Shown here: one piece after another, positions 1-10,099 of the stretch
Layout of the letters: every line of letters begins with the position of its first letter
Numbering within the stretch: position 1 is the stretch's first letter
DNA from: Symsagittifera roscoffensis
Lineage: Eukaryota; Xenacoelomorpha; Acoela; Convolutidae
NCBI RefSeq assembly: GCF_963678635.1
Contig: NC_087064.1
Span: 7,169,671-7,233,670, forward strand
Direction of reading: 5' to 3'
Length of the DNA stretch: 64,000 nt
The notes under the pieces: model-generated
Told to the model about the DNA's origin: nothing
Databases searched by the model: none
What the model saw: only the letters and a program-made list of their open reading frames with translations
Translations under genes and position numbers: made by a program

Positions 1-1
1 C

Positions 2-865
2 CTTAGTCAAAACCAAAACACAACAGAAATAAATAGACAAATTATACATCCTCGACGAAATAGAAATTTTCAAACTCCCCGAGTTCATTTTGAAATACCT
101 CAATCACCACCACAAAGCACTCCAGAAAATCCCACTGGTATTACACCAGAAACTCCTACACTTTTTTCACAACGAAGCACTTCAAGTCTACCCTCAGATT
201 ACTTAGGTTCAACACCAACATCTGAGCAAATACGTGAAAATCCTTTTAACCCCACAAACCAAACATCACGATTACCATATTGGACTACACAATCATTCAC
301 ACAAGGTGAACCAAATTTAGTCAATGACCCCATAGATATTTCTACAGATACAACATCTTCATCATTACCCGAAACATTATCACTTCCATCAACACCATCC
401 ATTAGTCAAATTTCACCGACACCCCTTAACTTAACTTTTCCAAACAATCTCGACGCCAGATACCGAGAACAATCATTAACAAATATTCCTTTAAGATTAG
501 ATTGGAATACATTTACAGCACCTCCACCATTATTTGGACAACATCAAGAAAGTAACCGCCTTCATAACTGGGCACTTAATAGATTACAATATCGCCAAGA
601 TATTCACAACGATATCCGTGATCACAATATTCAAATACTCCAACAAAACAGTTTACAATTAAAGTTTGAAATCACAGTTAAGTTAAACAATATTACCCAA
701 CATCCCTACCCATTAAACCCACCTAACATAACAGCTCAATCACTACCACCACCGTTTATAACTACTGAAGTAATATATAAATACGACAGATATACCAAAA
801 ACACATTTGGTTACATTACATTTTACAATCCATACTCAGGATTATCATACACATGTATATTCTAA
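2..865 (+). CDS. 5'-truncated Pro/Ser/Thr-rich ORF upstream of Env-like gene
   Basis: One frame is open from the left edge to a TAA at 863-865, 287 residues, with no in-frame ATG near its start, so the beginning lies outside the window. Roughly the first 130 residues are rich in Pro, Ser, Thr and Gln and look disordered. The last ~150 residues are more ordered and mix aromatic and charged residues, ending in a Tyr/Phe-rich stretch. The stop lies 11 bases inside the next ORF, whose ATG is at 853, an arrangement common in compact viruses and retroelements. The strand is strongly A/C-rich and G-poor. It could be the C-terminal tail of a Gag-Pol polyprotein or a separate structural protein. No family was recognised. 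Confidence 0.55.
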   Translation, partial: LSQNQNTTEINRQIIHPRRNRNFQTPRVHFEIPQSPPQSTPENPTGITPETPTLFSQRSTSSLPSDYLGSTPTSEQIRENPFNPTNQTSRLPYWTTQSFTQGEPNLVNDPIDISTDTTSSSLPETLSLPSTPSISQISPTPLNLTFPNNLDARYREQSLTNIPLRLDWNTFTAPPPLFGQHQESNRLHNWALNRLQYRQDIHNDIRDHNIQILQQNSLQLKFEITVKLNNITQHPYPLNPPNITAQSLPPPFITTEVIYKYDRYTKNTFGYITFYNPYSGLSYTCIF

Positions 866-3204
866 AATTATTAATTTTTCTCCAACTCTTTTTTCTAATA
901 ATCTCAAATCAAAACATAAACCCTTCCCCCCGTACGGGACCACAAGATTTATTAGTAACACATTACGATTGTGAAGAAAATGAACAAAAAACACTACACA
1001 AATATGCAATAAATCAAGTGTCACAATGTGAAACAGAACCACAAGCTATAGAAACCACAAATGTAATAGCAACACTCTATTCAAAAGCCCGAGCAACAAC
1101 AATTACAGGTTATAAATTCACAGCATTATTCTCCGAAAAGAAAGTACATTGTTCACAAGTCTCCAACGGAAACAAAAACCGACTTGACCATGAATCATTC
1201 TATCAGAGTAATATAGAACGACTTTTACATCTCAATCCCGACGATTGTAAAAATGAATTACTTAGACTAAACATCACACAAAATAAAAACTCCGAAAGAA
1301 AGTTAGTTAATTTTCAAGTTTTTTCAGACTCCGTACATCAATCACAGCTTGAAAGACACCAAGGACATATAAAATTAGACGACAAATACCCGTATAACGG
1401 CGCACACGGACGATTAACCTATGACCTACACGATAAACATTGGATACCACACATTGGTATAAATAACCCATCAAACTGCAAAGCAGACACGAAAAATAAA
1501 GGATACCAAGAAATAATGTTTTTCGATTGGAAAATACAACTCGAAAAAATACAACTCACACGAGATTTATCAGATAATACAATGATCTATCAAGGAATCC
1601 GATTACCTTGTAAAAATGATCAAGGTTATTGCGACCCTACAACGAGAACACGCGCAACAATTGTTTGGTTCCCCGAAGATACATGTACGACATTTCAAGT
1701 AGCAAGAATACACGCTCGTATGATAAAATTTCACGAAAAATATTTTATACAATCAATTCCATATGAACAAGTACATCCATCACGAAAACAAAGTACTAAT
1801 TTTAGAAACATACACAATATAGAAAATAAATTGACACGTTTTCAAATATATCAAGAAACAGAACTTGCATGTAAATACAGGAATCCCCTTCACAGAACAC
1901 AATACTCTGAAATATTAGTTGAATACGAAAAAGGATTCGACATGACCACTGGAAAAATAAAAATTGACCCATATGCCACAGGTCATCCTCCAAACGAAGG
2001 AACATCATATATACCAGTTAATTTCGGAAAAAGCAACGGACAACCTGGTGGACATCTAAAACCTTATGACACCAGACGCACACGCTTACAAGAGTTATCA
2101 CTAATGAATACTACATATTTCGGTAATATTCACTATGATATTCATTTAGATATGAAACTAGACTATACAATTAGCCGAATTTTTCAGGAGATGTCACTCT
2201 CCGAATTGGAAACACTACACCAACTATGTGAATTAGAACGAACACAAATATTACAATCACTTGCACTAGCAGTATTAAAAATACCCTATGCAGGATAATT
2301 ATTATCAGGAAATAGATCAAATTTTTTAGACTATGAAGGAAACATCTTATGGTTTTATACTTGCACTAAAAAAGTATCACCACTATACGTTTTTGAAGAT
2401 AAACGATGTTATAAAAGAATCCCTATCTTTTATAAGAATAAAGTACGTTTCGTGGATACACTTTCACGAAGAACCTATTTCTGGGATACCGCAGTCCCAT
2501 GTGGATCAGAAAATAGCCACAATGTAGTACAACTAAATCCTGATGAAAATAAATATTATCTCCTCACTCCATATCCCACATTAATGCAATCACTCAAAAA
2601 ATTTTCACCAGAAAGCATTCGCGCTATTGCTCGCAACCCAAATATAGACTTACAATCAATAGGAATATATTCAAAATCAGATATTCAACATCACATTAGA
2701 ACACAACAATTCCAAGAATTATTAACACAAATGGACACTATACAAAGGCAATCAATTGACCAGAATCTACGCAAACTTGCAGAAACCGCAGGATTTGCCG
2801 ATATCTACACGCAAGACTATAGCGGATATTTTAAAGACATTAAAGACTATATATATCTAAACGGTGAAAAATACCGACCACAAGATATCTCACCTATAAA
2901 TATTTTTAGCTTTGTTACACTAAAAAATGAAATTCTTGATTTTCTAGGATGGCCCTATTACATCTTAGAAAAATTGACTATTCTATACGCAAAGTTTAAC
3001 TTTATTGGATTTCTTTTCTCACTTTTAAAAGGAATCTACAACACATGTGCTATACACACACAAGTAAACAGACAAGCAAGTGTGGCACGCATACTCTTTG
3101 CAGAAGTTTTTCTACATCCTAAACAAAATTCTTCTAGATGCACAAATAAAAGAATACAACACAAAAATAACAACACGACAAAACACATACGACGAAGAAC
3201 ATAA
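853..3204 (+). pseudogene. Env-like (class of chuvirus/BEL-Pao retroelement) glycoprotein, one internal stop
   Basis: A single frame runs 784 codons and is broken only by a TAA at 2296-2298 (codon 482). Seen: a hydrophobic signal peptide at residues 1-18, a Tyr-Asp-Cys motif at 38-40, many spaced cysteines and N-glycosylation sites in the ectodomain. After the stop comes a second cysteine-bearing segment, then a hydrophobic helix at about residues 693-735 (nucleotides 2930-3060) that would serve as membrane anchor. Known: glycoproteins with an early YDC motif and a similar spaced-cysteine pattern occur in chuviruses and as env genes of some BEL/Pao retroelements. Inferred: this is an integrated env gene. 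The stop makes it a probable pseudogene, though readthrough or a sequencing error cannot be excluded. Family assignment rests on pattern memory only. Confidence 0.6.
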
Positions 3205-3657
3205 CAATGTAGACACAACGCCAACGGCACCACATTTACCACCACTACCACATAACCATCCACTATCCCTAGTCCCACGAAATTTTCGAAATTTAGCAAT
3301 CACACATAATCCAAATTTTCGACTCACCACATCACAAAGTCCCATCCAACATATAATGACACACCAATCACAAGATGATAATACTTATGAACAAATTATT
3401 GAACAACCCCATACCACCGCTTTTCAGTCTCACAATAATAATTTTTTTAGCCCACGATGAGCCGACAACTTGGATCACTACACCGATCAAATTCCCACCC
3501 AACCAATCTTACCTCTCCAATCCCAATAATACCACTTTTTGCTTTTCCGCCACCCGATTTCCCATCTAGTAATGTAACATCAGGCATGAATTCCGACACT
3601 AACTCACATATCTCAGTTTTATACTCCATTTTTATACTCCATCTCACAACTCAATAA
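3080..3657 (+). pseudogene. Two short overlapping Pro/Ser/Thr-rich ORFs after Env
   Basis: An ORF of 126 codons (3080-3460) overlaps the end of the Env-like frame in another frame. Its stop TGA overlaps the ATG of a 66-codon ORF (3457-3657) as an ATGA junction. The second ORF in turn overlaps the following long ORF (open from 3590), which is back in the first frame. All three are rich in Pro, Ser, Thr, Asn and Gln with the same composition. The simplest reading is one N-terminal low-complexity region interrupted by two compensating frameshifts. Coupled small ORFs are the alternative. Confidence 0.45.
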
Positions 3658-5275
3658 CCCGAATATCGAAACCCCCGATGAATTTGCCGACTCAGAACCA
3701 TCCCCATCCAATAATTTTCATAACTCTTCTAAATTTTCTCAACCCCCTTTTCAACCCATATTATCCAATAACCCTGACCCAATCACTTCCACACCCTCTT
3801 ATGCTTCCCAAGTTACCCCAACCTACTCCTCATACCATTCTGACCAATCATCTCATTCTCCAGACACCCCCCGAATCTCCCCAGAGCTAGATAATTTTAT
3901 TACCCTCCAACAACAACCCTACCACCTTAATACCCCAACCATAAACCAAATCTCCTCCACTATAAATTCATCCAACCCCCCTACCCCTACACTCTCTTCA
4001 AATTATACTGAATCACTAACACCGTCATCCACATCCACTATATCTTCACTCAACACTAATAGAGCCTATCGCACTTTTAAAAGAAAGTTCCCCAACCGTC
4101 CTTTCCCAGCAAAACCAGGAACAGCCCGTGAATACATCAACCACCCCAAGCATACTAACACAAAAGAATTTTTAGCCATCACCTTACCCTCATTCCCACA
4201 ATACACCTTAAACACCCCTCACGACACTAACGAAACACGCAACTTTGTAGATGAATACGTTTTAATGCCCACTCTCTCTTGGACCTCATACTATCATTTC
4301 ACTAACCCTCTTTGCTTACCTTTATCCAGCACTCACATCGATATAGAACGAAATAAGGACATGCTATATCGACTAACTACACCACTAACCGCTAGACAAT
4401 TTACTTACGTTGGATATAAAAAATCACTAAAAATACACACTGCACCTAGAGCTAATGAATATACACTAGAATACTACGATCACAACATCATCAGAGCTAA
4501 CCAAGATCAATTCCTAGACGACGATCGCTTCGCTAATCCACAAATCACCGAGAAATTTTTCATCAAGACACCATATGTATTTACACTAAACATCTTCGAC
4601 CGTAAGTATGACCACATTATTTCAGAAGCACTAACAGACACACAAGCATACGAAAGTTTTAAAGAACGCTTCCAAATATTTTCACTAACCTTTCATTTCC
4701 TTGCACCACACGAAAGAGATTTGCACTGCTCACACGATATTATGTTGCGCACTAAACAAACCCACACATACAGTTATTATCGTTTCATCCAAAATCACTT
4801 TGACCTACACACACCCTCTAGACAACCACACCATCGTTTTCAATTCATTAATTCAAAATACACTTCACCATATTTCCTAAATTTCACATATTGTATTAAA
4901 GACACTAACCTCCATGGTATTCTTCGTAATTATGACCCCATAACCCAAATGTACATCTTCTGTCCCATCATCAAGACCTTCAACGCCGACGAAAACCGAC
5001 CCTTCCTTATCCCGCACGAGTTTGTACAACCTATAGAAATCCCAATATTAGAATTCATCCACAACACTAAATTTAATCACAAATTATATAACTTAATCCA
5101 AAACACACCTTATGAGTTTGCAGTTGGCACTGAAGAACTAACCACCATTAAGGCACTTCAATTGCTTTGGCCACTACTTCAGACTAAAAACATCATCCGC
5201 ATCTTAGCTAAACTACTAACAACTTCAGATCTAATTCACGACATTTTCCCCCACGGTTTTTTCCCCGACGACTAA
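3590..5275 (+). CDS. Long ORF downstream of Env-like gene, unknown protein
   Basis: A frame open from 3590 to the TAA at 5273-5275 (561 codons). The first ATG in it is at 4265, leaving 336 residues if it starts there. Residues before that ATG are Pro/Ser/Thr-rich with a short basic patch (near 4075-4110). From about 4130 on the sequence looks folded, with many Tyr, Phe, His and Ile and several cysteines. No catalytic motif, signal peptide or membrane helix was seen. Codon use and strand asymmetry match the two ORFs upstream, so all three likely belong to one element. A nucleoprotein or capsid-like role is possible but is a guess. Confidence 0.5.
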   Translation: MPTLTHISQFYTPFLYSISQLNNPNIETPDEFADSEPSPSNNFHNSSKFSQPPFQPILSNNPDPITSTPSYASQVTPTYSSYHSDQSSHSPDTPRISPELDNFITLQQQPYHLNTPTINQISSTINSSNPPTPTLSSNYTESLTPSSTSTISSLNTNRAYRTFKRKFPNRPFPAKPGTAREYINHPKHTNTKEFLAITLPSFPQYTLNTPHDTNETRNFVDEYVLMPTLSWTSYYHFTNPLCLPLSSTHIDIERNKDMLYRLTTPLTARQFTYVGYKKSLKIHTAPRANEYTLEYYDHNIIRANQDQFLDDDRFANPQITEKFFIKTPYVFTLNIFDRKYDHIISEALTDTQAYESFKERFQIFSLTFHFLAPHERDLHCSHDIMLRTKQTHTYSYYRFIQNHFDLHTPSRQPHHRFQFINSKYTSPYFLNFTYCIKDTNLHGILRNYDPITQMYIFCPIIKTFNADENRPFLIPHEFVQPIEIPILEFIHNTKFNHKLYNLIQNTPYEFAVGTEELTTIKALQLLWPLLQTKNIIRILAKLLTTSDLIHDIFPHGFFPDD

Positions 5276-5278
5276 CAG

Positions 5279-5356
5279 GTAAGTATGAATTAAATGAATA
5301 TTACTAACTAATTACAATATTAAAAACTCACCATTCTTTATCCATGTTTTCTTTAG
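5279..5356 (+). other. Candidate 78-bp intron just after the ORF stop
   Basis: A strong donor (CAG followed by GTAAGTATG) begins four bases after the stop codon, and a pyrimidine-rich acceptor ending TTTCTTTAG follows 78 bases on. An intron in the 3' untranslated part of the upstream ORF, or one linking that ORF to a subgenomic leader, would fit. No transcript evidence is available. Confidence 0.35.
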
Positions 5357-6800
5357 ATTTTTAGCTTTCATCCGACAATCACCTACAAAAACCACAAAAG
5401 ACAATTAAAAATCGCAAATTTCATCAAACAATTTTAAAATTCTATTAATCAATTACACTTATAAAATTATAAATTTAATACCAATGCAGTAAATTCATCT
5501 ATAAAATTTTCCCCCCAAGCAGTAAATCTAATTATGATGAAAATTTGTAACTTAAAATTTCCCCATACCTAGCAGTAAATTTCCAAATTCTACGTAGTAA
5601 ATTAATAAAATGCAAATGCAGTACTAACCTTTTTATAATCTCATTCATTCGCACAGAAATTCTATCCACACTCGCACAGCTCGCCCACGAAGAATTGTTT
5701 AAAATAATGAATTTCAGTTTCAAGTTTTCACACTCAACAACTCTAACATAAAATAACATGTTTCAAACTTTCCTTTAACCCGGTTGGAATGGAATCATAT
5801 ACTAAACAAAATTAACCAACGCAGCTTACTAAATACCACAAATCATAGAATAACAGCATGACTAAGAAAAGGAAACCAACGGTACCCAAACCGGATTAAC
5901 CCAGTTTAAAACTGGATAATTTATTCTTTTGAAGACTATTATAAAGTCTCAGAAAGAAATAATAAAACACAAAAAAGTCGTAAGACAAACCCATACCACA
6001 AACAATTTGATTTTTGGAAAAAAGACATAACCAACAAGACATAAGAAAGACCACAACAAACCCAACATAAAACGTTGTCACATAACAGGACCCCTCACAA
6101 AACCGCATGAAATCATACTTCCACCCCTGGCCTAACCCACCAGGAAGGACGTCCTGAGCATGCTCTATAGCCGGCCTAACCCACCGCGCTACATCCACGC
6201 TTTGTGACCACACTCCTATTTTTAATAAGAGCTACTCAAGGGTGAGTAACTCTTCAAAATAACCAAACTAAAACAAAAAGCTTTTGTGAAAACAACTAAA
6301 TAAAATCATAATTAAAAAATATTAAACTAATAAAAGTTTCATAAAATGTAAATTACATGATGCAATACATAGATCAGAGTACAACACCAAGGACGAACAT
6401 CAAAAGATAAAACGACCCCACCACACTCGAGAGAGAATGACCAACTACAATCAATATGCCGCTCACAATCACAACTCAAAGGATTTAGAGTACGACTTGA
6501 CCTCGCAGAAAAGGACTTCATTGAACTAGACCAATGACCACCTCGATGATTCAAGTGTACGTACAGATCCGAGTAACCAGGCATCCCCTCCACGCACAAT
6601 CTCCACGCCATTCCCAAGCTAGATCAGACACAAAAGAAGTTCTCCTCGAAGAACAGAAAAACCTGACATAGCCAACCATTCTGAAATCAGAATTGATTTT
6701 GTTGCAGAGACTCAGTCGTTGTCACAAGAAGACACAACGTCTTATGTCCCTAACTCCAGCTTCCTGGAACTTCTTTAACAAAGAAGAAGCGGAAGAAAAT
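5357..6800 (+). other. Non-coding A/C-rich tail of the left-end element
   Basis: No convincing ORF. The A/C-rich, G-poor strand bias of the preceding ORFs continues. Between 5486 and 5630 the motif GCAGTAAAT occurs three times exactly (5486, 5520, 5572) and in two degraded forms (near 5594 and 5619). A nearly pure purine run of about 20 bases lies near 6780-6799, in the place expected for a polypurine tract before a 3' LTR. Confidence 0.4.
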
Positions 6801-7360
6801 TATGATGTTCGCCAAATACCAACGTCCATCATCCATCCTTCGAATTACAGAAGAACTGTTCTAAAAAACTCTGTAAAACCCGGATGGGTGGAACCTGATC
6901 TAAACTATATTTTATGATTGGATAAATTAAATGTTTTACCAATGTAAAGTATTTAATATTAACCAATCATGATCCATCTAACTAACAACCCACTTATTTG
7001 TAAGTGCTGAAGTTACTTGTAATTTCAGCACCAGAGAGATTTGAATTTAACTTAGAAATTAGTTGCACTCTCCCGAGTACTTCAGCAGCCGCAATAAACC
7101 AGTATACCCTAGATCTATTGAGCCTAGCAGAGACTAGTTAAACAACCTGAGACTAGATAGTATAAGAGTAAGATTAGGATCGGTATTAGACTAAGAAGTT
7201 GCACGAATCTATCCGGCCGAAAATAAGATAGCGTGACGAGCAGACGGTGTACCCTATCCGAAATTACTCTATGAGTTATACAACCAAAACCTAACTCAGA
7301 AAGAAAGAAAGAAAGAATTGATTTATCCATCCGTGCTAACAAGATATGCATTTTCATATG
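6801..7360 (+). mobile_element. Candidate 3' LTR-like region
   Basis: This stretch follows the purine run and contains an AATAAA near 7094 and short repeated 'ctag/agactag' strings. It then loses the A/C bias of the upstream element, as expected at an element end. A GAAA microsatellite lies near 7297-7316. Without a second LTR copy in the window the borders cannot be fixed. An ordinary 3' untranslated region is the alternative. Confidence 0.22.
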
Positions 7361-8135
7361 ATTTTAATTGCAAATTGAAAACTCCGGATGGAAAGGAGAG
7401 ACAAAAGGCAAAGTTCCTAAGTTCGAAGTTTAAAAGATATCTTACCTGAAATTTTTTTTCGGTGTTGATTTTGGTTTGAAATTGCCAATTTGGCAAAATT
7501 TTGAACTAATTTTTGCAAATTTTGACAAATTTGTAATTGACAATAAAAACTTCTAGCAAATGATTTTTGTGTTGTGGCGAATAATTCCGCGCTAAAGTTC
7601 GAGTCTTACTTATTGGTCATTTCCCCGCTAAAACTTGAGATTTAATCAATTTGGCTGCAAAGGAACGATAAACAAACATTTCAAAATTTTAGGTTTCACA
7701 AAAAAATTTTTATCGGCATTAATTTGCGACAATTTTCAGTGCAGTCAGGACAGTCGAGTGTTGTTGTATATTTTTAGTTTGCTTTGTGGTGAAGCATTTT
7801 TTGAATGATCGGTTAAACTATTTACAAAAAGTATGACTGTAAGTAGTTTCTCATCTTTGTCAACAGATTTTTCTCTTTTTACTCAAAATACAACAAAGAA
7901 GGACGACTAACTAAATCCAAATTTTTAAAAACGTCAAAAATCTCAAAAACATTGGCCATGATGGATATTTTATGAAACGTTAATGGGCCGCATCTAAATT
8001 AGGGCGTAGCAAAACAAATATTTTGCATTTTTTTTCAATTTTCTGAGAATTAAAATGAATATACATAAGCAAATATGTTCAAACAATTAAATACCAATTA
8101 TAATTTTTTTCAAGAACTAATTTCTTCAGGAACTA
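7361..8135. other. Non-coding AT-rich interval
   Basis: No ORF with coding character, no tRNA and no clear repeat boundary were seen. It separates the left-end retroelement-like region from the Tc1/mariner-type foldback element. Confidence 0.5.
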
Positions 8136-8840
8136 CAGTGCTGATTTAAATTGACCTGACAAAACGCGTTAAACTTGAAATTTAAAACGCGTTTTTCTCA
8201 AATTGGGTTGAGTTTAGGTGAAAAATTAAGAAGACAAAACATGCCTAAAATTTTAGCAGAATGAATATGGTGTAATTTATTTTGCAAAATTCGGGTCCGA
8301 AATGTTATCCCAAAAATGGGCCAGTTTGGCTTTTCTTAGTTAATCAAAAATTACGCCGAAAATACCCAGTCGATCACAGACATAATTGTATCAAAGTGAG
8401 CCCCTTACATAGCCTAACAACCTGTAACGAGGGTATATTCTCCAAAACATTGTATAACGTATTTTAATTTTGTTTGATAGACAAAAAAGTTCGTTTCTAC
8501 TATATAAAATACCAAGTTTTTATTACAAGTTATATCAAGTTTTTATCGTTACAGTTTGTTGAGCTACGTAAGGGGCTCACTTTGATATAAGTATGTCTGT
8601 GATCGACTGGGTATTTTCGGCGTAATTTTTGATTAACTAAGAAAAGCCAAAATGACCCAATTTTGAGGTAAAATTTTGGGCCCGAATTTCGCAAAACAAA
8701 TTAGACCATATTAATTCTGCTAAGATTTTAGGCAAGTTTTGTCTTCTTAAATTTTCACCTAAATGCTACCCAATTTGAGAAAAACGCGTTTTAAATTTCA
8801 AGTTTATCGCGTTTTGTCCGGTCAATTTAAATCAGCACTG
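8136..8840. mobile_element. Tc1/mariner-type foldback element (705 bp) with TA target duplication
   Basis: Begins CAGTGCTGATTTAAATTGACC and ends with its reverse complement. The two halves pair over roughly 300 bases each around a short centre near 8480, for example the 'aggggctcactttgat' type string on one side and its complement on the other. A TA dinucleotide lies directly outside each end (8134-8135 and 8841-8842), the target duplication of Tc1/mariner transposons. No transposase is encoded, so it is non-autonomous. A decayed single arm of the same family lies near 44840-44945. Confidence 0.8.
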
Positions 8841-8859
8841 TATTCCTTTTATTCCAATT

Positions 8860-10090
8860 AGGAACCATATCTAATTAATTTCAATTTCCTAAACAAAATC
8901 TCTCTTTTTGTATAAAGATTCTCAAAATAACTTCTCATACCATGATTGCTTTTTTCATGCTTACATACATTCAGCACCACATGTGAGCTAGTTCGCTTAC
9001 ATTGAAAAATATGAAAAACTCTACCTATTTTTTGCTTTTGAAAACATCTGAATCTCTGAAGTCTTGAAACGTTATAATTTTTCAAAACAAAAATGAATTT
9101 ATCCGGAAATAACAAGTAAAATGTATACAAAAAGGGAAGTGTATCATCTAGTTACATTTTTTTTGGATTAGTTAACTTGCCTTAAACTGATTTTGACCAT
9201 TTTTCTAATTTAGGTTCATTTGTCATTAACAAATTTGCGCTAGGCGATAAGAAGAAACAAGAAAATATGGCACATCCTAGCTATCCATCGGCAACTAACA
9301 GTTTTTGAACCATCAAAGGTTTCTTAAAAGTTGATCAGCGGTGGAAACAATTGTGAAAGAAAGCTAGAAAAATTTTAAAAAAAAAGAGAAGAGTAGATAA
9401 AAATTTAAAAAACAAGACAAAACTGCAGTGTGATCCAAACTAAAATTCCACATCTCAGCTGACATCCTTTAATTTTTTTATAGATATTGCATCACACTGT
9501 AGTTTCGTCTGGTTTTATAAATTGCTATCTGCCTTTATTTTGTTTAATTTTTCTACCTTTCTCTCACAAAGGTTTTCACCGGTGGTCAGTTTTAAAAATT
9601 TTTGGTAATTCAAAAACTGTCAGTTGTCGAATAATAGCTAGATTGTGCCCTATTTACTTATTTCTTCTATTTGCGTAGCGTCAAAAAATGTAGATAAGAA
9701 ATTGTTCAAAACTTTTTTAAGGCAAGCCAAGTAATCAAAATGAAACGTAACTAGACGATACACATCCCACTTTGTACACTTTTTGCTCAAATTTTGTGAA
9801 CTTTTCTATTTTTTTCTCAAACATTTAACGTTTCAAGAAACTATACTGAACATTTTAGTCATTATTCAGAAAAATTCAAAAGCAGTGAACACTCTTAGTA
9901 AAAATTGTCATATTTTTTGAATTTTTTAACAAGCAGTTTTTTCCTAGGTAGTTTTTTTTTACATTAAAAAAAAACATTTTTTCCTTTTTTTACAAGGAAC
10001 GGACTGGCCCCCATGTGGTTTCAAATGTATGTAATGATGAAGAGAAAGCAATCATGGAAAAAACTATTTCAGAATGATTTAGATTTGCGT
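8860..10090. repeat. Degenerate long inverted repeat (~1.2 kb foldback)
   Basis: The left half (about 8900-9440) and the right half (about 9480-10080) are imperfect reverse complements. Matching pairs include the gattgctt string at 8944 with its complement near 10050, the acttgccttaaa string near 9172 with ttaaggcaag near 9718, and the gacaactgac-type segments near 9280 and 9610. The arms are clearly diverged, so this is an old foldback transposon. No coding capacity was found. Confidence 0.6.
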
Positions 10091-10099
10091 ACTTAAGGT

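Noticed and set aside
5896-6213. Possible tRNA-like segment on the minus strand near 6100-6200
   Set aside because: An A-box-like string is present but no B box at the right spacing.
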